DNA from: Stachybotrys elegans
Lineage: Eukaryota; Ascomycota; Sordariomycetes; Hypocreales; Stachybotryaceae
Direction of reading: 5' to 3'
Assembly (NCBI GenBank): GCA_020746835.1
Contig: JAGPNK010000001.1
Coordinates: forward strand, 1,736,001 to 1,800,000
DNA: 64,000 nt
Made by a program: the position numbers and the translations under genes. The number at the start of each line of letters is the position of its first letter. The first letter of the stretch is position 1. Positions 57,306 to 64,000 of the stretch are shown in pieces. Below the pieces are notes generated by a model. It worked only from the letters and a program-made list of their open reading frames with translations. It did not search any database and was not told the origin of the DNA.

Positions 57306-59530
57306 ATGGAGGATGGACCGCAGATACTCCCCCCTCCGACTCTAGAACCCATCTCTAGACCGAGCTCGACGTCGACTTCCGCCTCCGCGACCCTTCCGCA
57401 ACTGCCTGGCATCTCCTCTCTGAACCCCAGCAATGGCGCTGCATCGACAGGCTCGCCGCAACTAAGGTACTATGCACCCCCTACGAAAGGCGCAGCAGTG
57501 CGAAAACCATGGTACTCGAAAAAAAAAAAAATTCCGCATGCGCATCTCGGCTCCATGATATCGAGATGTCCAGGGATTGCTATGCGCTGTCGCGCCAAGA
57601 AAAAAAAAAGTTTCTGTATAACACCAAGACTAACTTTTCTCTCTCTCCCTCATTCAGAGCGACGAACGCGCTGGCACCTGTCGCTGCTCCACCCCCGACA
57701 TACAACGGAACCTCGCCTGCGGCCACGACTGGCGGTGCGGGAGTCAATCTGGTATGTCGAGTTCTGCTACCCTTCTACACTACCCAATCTACCTTTTATC
57801 TGTCTATCTATCTATCCACTGCGGGACGGGGCGTATCTCGCTATGCGTCGGCACAGAATGGATGGCCCTTCCCAACCATGCCCTGCCAATCGATATGCGC
57901 CACGGCTAGAAATCGCATCTTCAGTGGCTAGCCCCTCGAGCTTATCGCCAATGATGGCCTGTATCACGTGCACGCGCCACTCGACTCCGCTTGGGCTAGA
58001 CCTGATTAGGCATTTCTCTTAGCCTAGACGTGGTGTTATCTTCGTTATCAAGCCATGGGCAGGGGCCTAAAGTTTTTTGTCTCCATCATTCTTATCGCTC
58101 GCTCGAAGATCGGATACGATCCCATTATCGCCCCTTGCTCCCACCTCCCTCTCCCTTCCCATCACCACAGCCAACCGCCACGATGATGGCCACTAATGGT
58201 TCTTCGCAGCCGACTTGTCAGAACTGCAGCACCTCGACCACACCGCTATGGCGACGCGACGAGTCCGGCGCTGTCCTGTGCAATGCCTGCGGCCTCTTCC
58301 TCAAGCTGCACGGCCGCCCGCGCCCCATCTCCCTCAAGACGGACGTTATCAAGAGCCGCAATCGCGTCAAGACGGCCATGCGGCCAGACATGACTCCTAA
58401 GAAGAAGGTTCGTACTCGCGCCGACGCGCTCGCCCAATGCTCTCGTCTGACATGCCGACCAGCAGCAGCAGCAGCAGCAGCAGCAAGCCGCCAACTTCCC
58501 CCTCTCTGGTGACCCGAACACGGCGGAGCACAATGCCGCCGTCGCCGCAGCTGCTACGCGCCGCGCATCGCAGAAATCGATGAACGGTAACCATGACGGA
58601 GCCGACTCGCCTGGTTCGCGCACCGGCACCCCGTCCATGTACCCCGGCTCGCTCTCGACTCATCCCCTGCCTCCGTACATGGTCGATGACCCGTACCAAT
58701 CATCCGGGGTGAATACGTTTGGGGCGGCTGGAAGCACCAAGGGCCGCGCCGGCTCCCCTATGAACGGTGACCGCAACATGGAGGCCCCTCAGACCCACGA
58801 ACAGCTCATTGCCCACAACTCGAGCCTCAAGACCCGCGTCAGCGAGCTGGAGTTCATCAACGAGCTGTTCCAGGGCCGCCTCAGCCAGCTCGAGCAGCAG
58901 GAGGCGGCTACCCGCCGAACTCAGGGCGGCGCAGAGCCCAGTCAACTGCAGGCGCAACTGGAGGCTAGCCAAGATAGCGAGGCGCAATTGCGCGCGCAGC
59001 TCGAAGACAGCCACAGGAGGGAGAACAGCCTCAAGCGTCGTCTGGATGAGCTGGAGCTTGAGCTGAAGGAAGCCAAGGAGGCACTCGAGGCGGAGACAGC
59101 TCGTCCTACAAAGAAGGCTCGCACGGAGGCGCCGGCACCTGAGCCCCAGGTTGCAGAGAGCTCGGAAGCACCTGCTGCTGCTGAACCCGTTCCGGCCGAT
59201 GCTGTCGTGACCGATCCTGCTATGGTTGATTCCACTACGACCGAGGCCATTGTGTCGGAGGCTGCTGACTCCATCATGGCCGAGCAGGCCGTCGCTGCCG
59301 TCACGGAAGCACCCAAAAATGTGGATATTCCTGAAGCGGTAGAAGCTCCTGCGGAGACGGAAACTACCAACGGCGACAAGGTTGAGCACACCGACAAAGC
59401 TGAAAACACCGACAAGGCCGAGGCTGCGACGGATGACAAGGCGGAGCAGCCTGAGCTGGCGCAGCAGGGCGAGAAGACTCAGGAAGCTGAAAAGCCCCAA
59501 GACACGGATGTGACCATGGAAACGTCATGA
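57306..59530 (+). CDS. areB: AreB/ASD4-like GATA-type transcription factor
   Basis: AreB-type factors oppose or tune AreA-dependent nitrogen metabolite control. Four exons (57306-57466, 57658-57751, 58171-58407, 58463-59530) give 519 residues. The N-terminal 85 residues are Pro/Ser/Thr-rich ([15 protein letters not shown]). A single class IV GATA finger follows, CX2CX17CX2C at Cys101, 104, 122 and 125, with the basic tail [23 protein letters not shown] Gln run comes next, then a leucine-zipper-like coiled coil at about residues 270-355 ([39 protein letters not shown]), a basic PTKKAR nuclear signal, and an acidic, Ala/Glu-rich tail. Finger plus C-terminal coiled coil is diagnostic for AreB/ASD4. 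The second intron is 419 nt and contains an alternative in-frame leader. Exon 1 and 2 boundaries are a little less certain than the rest. Confidence 0.88.
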
Positions 59531-60515
59531 TTTTGCAACTTGACCACCGCGCTGGGCGCCGAGCTCCAGATCTTTGGCCAAGACTTGTACGCCACTGTCT
59601 GAGGGCGGCTCCTGATGTTTATAATACCCCCTTTGCGAGGCACGCCAGTTCAGAACTGATTTCGAAAACGCAGGAAGGCTCCGTCTTGCACATGCCTCTT
59701 GTCTCTCTCTCCGTTGGGTTGCTCATCTCTTGCTATTCTCGTCATTTTATTATTTTGCTCTTTCATGGAAGCGAGCCTCGATGAGGTGAAGGGGGCCTTT
59801 GCGGTAGGCGGGTCATACGGGAAGTACCACTGCCGAGGTCGTGTATCCTCAGTGCTGGGCGGGGTGCAGTCGTTGGAACGGAGTTGGTAGGAGTAAAAAG
59901 GACGACCAATTTCGCTTGAATCGGGTCGCGTAGGGAAAAAGAAAAAGTTGATTACATCCTTGCGGCGGGAGGTTAATAGAGCTGCATTGCGCCTTGCGTC
60001 TTGGGTCCGTGAGTGTAAGCTGTGAACTATGCGTGCCTGTGATGGACTAGGTACTACTAGTAGCACGAGCAGTTGGGTAGATACTAATAAGTAGTGGCAG
60101 ACTATTTGTTGAGTTGCCAACCAGATGCTATTACGAGGTATCGGGCGCCCACTCCGAGGTGACAGCTGTAACTCCCACTAGCAGGTGACAGGTAGTTGCC
60201 TGCACATCGGTATGTCACGTACCTACTCTTATGCTTGCTCCGCCTAGCTTTTGTAATTCCTCAACTACTATGCACGGCGCACCATTGGTCGGAAGAGATG
60301 TTTGCTAGCAAGCTACCTCCCTAAGGCTGATACGCGGTTGAGGATATAGTACGCGGTCACGTGCGCACGCGGCGTTCACCAAGGTGCAAACACAGATACC
60401 CTACACAACTTCACGTCACTTCACTTGCCATCTCTCTCCATCGCGTCTGACCACCTCAGCACCTGGAAATCCTCAAATCGCCCATTTCGAATTTTCCAAG
60501 CTCCTCAACTTTAAT
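59531..60515. other. Intergenic region upstream of the histone H4 variant
   Basis: A 985-bp gap. The last 150 bp is C/T-rich with repeated CACTTCAC/TCACTTC boxes (60410-60425). TACTAGTAGTA and GTACTACTAGTAG boxes occur near 60050-60090. I saw no paired histone gene sharing this promoter. Confidence 0.45.
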
Positions 60516-61240
60516 ATGCCGCCATCCAGCTTTTCTCGAGGCGGCCCTGGCTCTTCCGTCCGATCTTCCATTGCGGGGTCCGGACGTGGGAAGGTGTCGG
60601 GAAAGACGATCGGGAGACTGGAGGCAAAGAGGCACAGGTGAGGCTGGCTCATGACTCATTGGCCCTGCCACAACATACTGACACCAAACAATAGAAAAGT
60701 TGTGCGCGATTCAATCATGGGAATCAGTAAGTTCACCACTCTGCTCGTCCTGTTGCTTGCCCCCTTACTAACAGTTGTCTGTAGCCAAGCCTGATATCCG
60801 GTATGAGCTTTGCACCAAAGTGACTTGGTCAATGACGAGCGCTCTGCTGACTGGCACACGTGAAGACGTCTAGCTCGCCGTGGTGGTGTCAAGCGTATCT
60901 CTGGCATGATTTATAGCGAAGCCAGAGCGGCACTTAAATCACGCCTAGAAACAGTATGTTGTGTATCTACCGCATGACGCTTCAAGCACAAAGCCTAACC
61001 ACAGATGCAGATCCTACGAGACTGCGTGATATATGTCGAGTATCAAAAGAGAAAGACTGTCACAGTGCACGATGTATGCCATGGCCCGCAACTCCGTTCA
61101 CTTGTTTGAATCCTCCAGCTAACGGTGACCAGGTGCTGCATGCTTTGCGCCGACTTGGGAGGCCCATCTATGGGTTCGACCCAGAATCCTGGCACCCGAC
61201 TAAGAAAAGTGCAAACAAGGAACATAACCAAGAGCCTTGA
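60516..61240 (+). CDS. hH4v: Divergent histone H4 variant
   Basis: Six exons (60516-60637, 60695-60726, 60785-60800, 60866-60953, 61011-61073, 61133-61240) give 142 residues; all five introns are canonical and in phase. The histone fold is unmistakable: [66 protein letters not shown]. Compared with canonical H4 (about 103 residues) it has a 20-residue N-terminal extension before an SGRGK-like tail in which Lys12 is replaced by Arg, and about 20 extra residues after the YGF end. The K16 and K20 equivalents are kept. Canonical fungal H4 genes have few introns, so six exons including one of 16 nt is unusual. A divergent H4 called hH4v is known in Neurospora; function is unknown. Expression cannot be judged. 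Confidence 0.93.
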
Positions 61241-61492
61241 CCATGTTTCATCTCTTCGCGGGCACACAAGGCGCATGGGGTTTATGGTTATTTCTGTGTT
61301 TTGACACGACGATGCATGACGCTCATTTCATGTTCGAAATCATGGCACGTAACCGACTGAATTGTAGTCATGAGACAAAAATTTGGGAAAGCGCACACTA
61401 GGGTTGTATTATATTATTGTAGGTATGGGTATCACGAGCGCAAGAAAGAAGAAATCCAGTTGCATCATCCAAAAAAAAACAGTTTCCCTCCC

Positions 61493-62314
61493 TCACCTCT
61501 TCTTCTTTGTTCCCTCCCACTCCACGAGAACGTCGTGCAGAGCGTGGGTGGCCCGCTTCTCTTGCCGGCGGAAGGGCTTGTTGAACATCTCAGGCAAGAT
61601 CATGGTGCTGTTGACATGGGCCTGGGCGAAGCCAACCTCGGTGTCCTTGCCGCAGCGCTCCTTGGCTACCCTGACAGCTTCCCATAGCAGGTCTCGCCCG
61701 ACGCCCTGAGAACGGTATTTGAGATGCGTGGTCCAGGCGCGGATGACGGCCTGGCCACCCCTGTTCATCGAGTTCCGACCCTTCTTCTTGCCAGAGACGG
61801 TCAGGTTGGGTTCCAGCTTAAGGACAAGCGCACCGACTATCTTGCTATCGAAACGAGCCCCGATGAGAATGTCTTGATAGCCGTTCTCGTTCTGGAGCCA
61901 AGACCATCCAATCTTCTCGGCTTGGTGGATGTAGCTGCTGGCCACATAGCGGATGGCCGAGAGATAGCTAGCCACGATGCCGCAGAAGAGCACAATGCCC
62001 ATGCCGACATCCTTCTGGGGCTTGTAGCCGTAGTGGTAGGCGGCAGCGAGCGATGCGGTGAGCGCTCCGAGGCAGAGAGGGTGGAAGACGAGGCTGCGCG
62101 AGGCCTGCTGGCTCATCTGGGCGACCGAGTCGGCAACGAGACGAAGGCCTGCGACCTTGTCCTCCTCGCTCTCCAGAGGCTCCAGGTAGAGCGGGGGGAT
62201 GTCATCGAGGTCCTCCACCTGAGGATCTGCTGCCAGGGGAGAAGAGGTTGCGGGAGGTGTGGGAGTATGCGTAGTCCAGGGCTCCAGGTATGGAGTGCCG
62301 GGGTTGGAGGACAT
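61493..62314 (-). CDS. Small membrane GNAT-like acetyltransferase domain protein
   Basis: A single exon encodes 273 residues from MSSNPGTPYLEPW. The first 60 residues are Pro/Thr/acidic-rich. Two hydrophobic segments follow (about residues 78-95 and 100-120; HPLCLGALTASLAAAYHYGY and VGMGIVLFCGIVASYLSAIR). The C-terminal 140 residues look like a GNAT fold: an ILIGARFDSKIVGALVLKLEP strand pair and then RSQGVGRDLLWEAVRVAKER, which resembles the acetyl-CoA-binding Q/R-x-x-G-x-G loop and helix. Membrane-anchored acyltransferases of this shape (NAT8-like) acetylate small molecules or lumenal proteins; the substrate is not known here. It is convergent with the H4 variant (252 bp apart). The frame is open for over 250 codons upstream, discussed in the findings. 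Confidence 0.75.
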   Translation of the reverse strand: MSSNPGTPYLEPWTTHTPTPPATSSPLAADPQVEDLDDIPPLYLEPLESEEDKVAGLRLVADSVAQMSQQASRSLVFHPLCLGALTASLAAAYHYGYKPQKDVGMGIVLFCGIVASYLSAIRYVASSYIHQAEKIGWSWLQNENGYQDILIGARFDSKIVGALVLKLEPNLTVSGKKKGRNSMNRGGQAVIRAWTTHLKYRSQGVGRDLLWEAVRVAKERCGKDTEVGFAQAHVNSTMILPEMFNKPFRRQEKRATHALHDVLVEWEGTKKKR

Positions 62315-64000
62315 GGCAGAAGGTGGAAGAACGAGATTGGCTCTCAGGAAGGTGAAGAAGGCTGAATACGTCTGATTAATATTGGACTCGTGGTGGGACA
62401 TGTAGAAAGGGATGCGGGGTTGAAGAATGAGCATAAATGAGGAGCAAGACTCACCAGCACTGGTTTTTATACCAGGAACAGCATTAATTCTGTCCGTGAT
62501 GGTATGGGGGTTATGACAAGAACTGAGATCCAGCTCGCGAACAGCGACGAAATGGTGAGCAGCTGCCATGATGTTGGTGGTGCGGTGGTAGCAGCTCCGA
62601 TTAGGTTTGGCGCGATTCCGGTTCTGGCCGTGTAGGGTAGGGGCACCTTGGCGAAGGAGAGCCAAGGGAGAAAAAAAAATTGGACAGGAGAAAATGGACA
62701 AGAAAATTCCGGACAAGCGTGCCGAGAAACTGGGTTGCACTCGAGGCGGCTCAAAGAAGCAACCATTAATCGCAAGGGTGGGCAGCTGGCTTCGTAGTAA
62801 AGGAGGTATCGGAAGTAGAACCTTGGTCCAGCCACGGCACCGAAACGTGCATAAGAAGAGAAGACAAAGAAGAGATGGATGAAGGAAGGAGATGAAAGAA
62901 GGAGGAAAAAGCCAAAGGGTATATAGCAGGTGGGAGGAGGAATAATAGAGACGGAGAAGGGACGACGAGGGTACGCCCGCAGAAAGTTGAAACAAGATCG
63001 AGAAGGGGTCCGGGGCAGAGAAGCGATCCAAGAGCCGAGGAGGGTGGGGGGGGAGTGTCGGGTTACTATCTTGGTCGAACGTGCGCAAGAGGTGAGGGTG
63101 CGCTTCTCCTGGCGAGAGATGGAGAGATGTCGAGGAGCTGACGAGGCCCGGCGGGATTCGTCTCTTGCGTCAAAAGAAAAGATTTTCTCTCGTCCTACTC
63201 GATTGTGCGCTTCTCACTCGGCCTCCAGTTCCAAGTCTCCTTTTAGTGCAAGATCGTCTTGACTTGGTGGGACTCTTGAAGGGTGTAAAACAGGGGACAA
63301 GGGGGTTGGTTAGGCTGGGTGGTGTGGTGTGGTGGTGACAGGCTTGCGTGCTCGTGGTGGCTCTCGTCGTTCGACGTAGGTTGGTTGGCTGTAGTCGTCG
63401 TTGCTGGGGACCCTCCCCTTGGCTCTCTTTCTCTGGCTGTGTCGATATCTTTTCTTCTTTGTTGGATCCCTGCTCCCCTTGTAAAACGGGAGGCTACTTT
63501 TAGCGAGCAGGCGAGCTCAGCTTAGCTTGTCCAGCGATTTGGAGGCACGGACGGGGAAGGAAAGAAGGGAAGGTAGAGAAGAGAAGGGAGAGAGACGTGC
63601 GAGAAGGACGGATAAAGGATGCGAGAGGAGGATGGCGAGGCACATGCAGGATGATCTCAGGATCGGCCTCGTCGACTGCAACGGGAGCCAGGCGGTCAGG
63701 TTAATAGGGTAGCTGCCGGCCTGCCCACAAGCTACCAAATAGTCAGGAAGAGATTGCCGGGGCGAAGCAGACGGGCTGGCTGGCTGGCTGGTTGGGTAGT
63801 ACTGCAGCAGGACAGGTCGTGCAATGATGATGGGGATAGGGATGGTGATGGTGACGGCATATCGTCTTTATATCCATCCTAGTATCATGGGCCGGACCAA
63901 TAGTTGGCTGGTTGGTGCAGCGTTTGCAAGCCAACAAGCAACGCAAAGTCACCGGCCAGTCCATGCTCCATGCATCTAGACTGCCAATACACCATATAAA
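62315..64000. other. Right-end intergenic region
   Basis: The first 300-750 bp should be the leader and promoter of the GNAT-like gene on the minus strand; a GTGAGT donor near 62455 and a TTCAG acceptor near 62357 (minus strand) would make a 5' UTR intron. From 63250 to the end there are G/T-rich and GAGAAG-rich stretches and TGGC repeats (63775-63795), but no supported gene. Confidence 0.4.

Noticed and set aside
61493..63088. A 531-residue version of the GNAT-like protein.
   Set aside because: The first codon of that frame is TTG, the upstream part is Phe/Pro/Leu-rich like a translated pyrimidine-rich leader, and splice signals for a leader intron are present.

Overview
This window is nuclear DNA of a filamentous ascomycete (Pezizomycotina), most likely a sordariomycete and probably a member of the Hypocreales. 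The grounds are short GT-AG introns of mostly 45-120 nt with CTRAY-like branch sites, monocistronic genes on both strands, GC-rich coding DNA, and best family matches to filamentous-fungal proteins (Syo1, AreB-type GATA factor, Ufe1, divergent histone H4). Species is not determinable from the sequence alone. I see no transposon, CRISPR, virus or secondary-metabolite cluster.

Layout. 0-16 kb is compact: a short basic hypothetical protein (-), MLH1 (+), SYO1 (-), a GT2-like type II membrane protein (+), a DUF202 membrane protein (-), a soluble twin-domain ABC ATPase (-), the proteasome chaperone UMP1 (+) and a prenylated UBL3/MUB-like protein (-). After a 2.9-kb gap, 18-31 kb carries beta-adaptin APL2 (-), EMC4 (+), the ER t-SNARE UFE1 (+), aspartate aminotransferase (+) and phosphatidylethanolamine methyltransferase CHO2 (+). 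31-38.7 kb is gene-poor and holds one unresolved minus-strand candidate. A Zn2Cys6 transcription factor (+) follows, then another 3.9-kb gap. From 44.9 kb the window is dense again: an RBR ubiquitin ligase (+), a ROG1-like lipase (+), an intron-bearing tRNA-Ala(AGC) (-), a Mit_KHE1 protein (+), SVF1 (-), an AreB-like GATA factor (+), a divergent histone H4 variant (+) and a small membrane GNAT-like protein (-).

The genes are mostly housekeeping and do not form a pathway cluster. Several act in the early secretory pathway and lipid metabolism (EMC4, UFE1, APL2, CHO2, SVF1, ROG1-like), but they are interleaved with unrelated genes, so I read this as chance. The most notable items are the histone H4 variant (extended at both ends, six exons, one of 16 nt), the possible internal promoter and tandem splice acceptors of the AreB-like gene, the unexplained 31-38.7 kb stretch, and short intergenic palindromes. 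Exon boundaries were worked out by hand from splice signals and reading phase; each joined CDS given with exact exons is a multiple of three.
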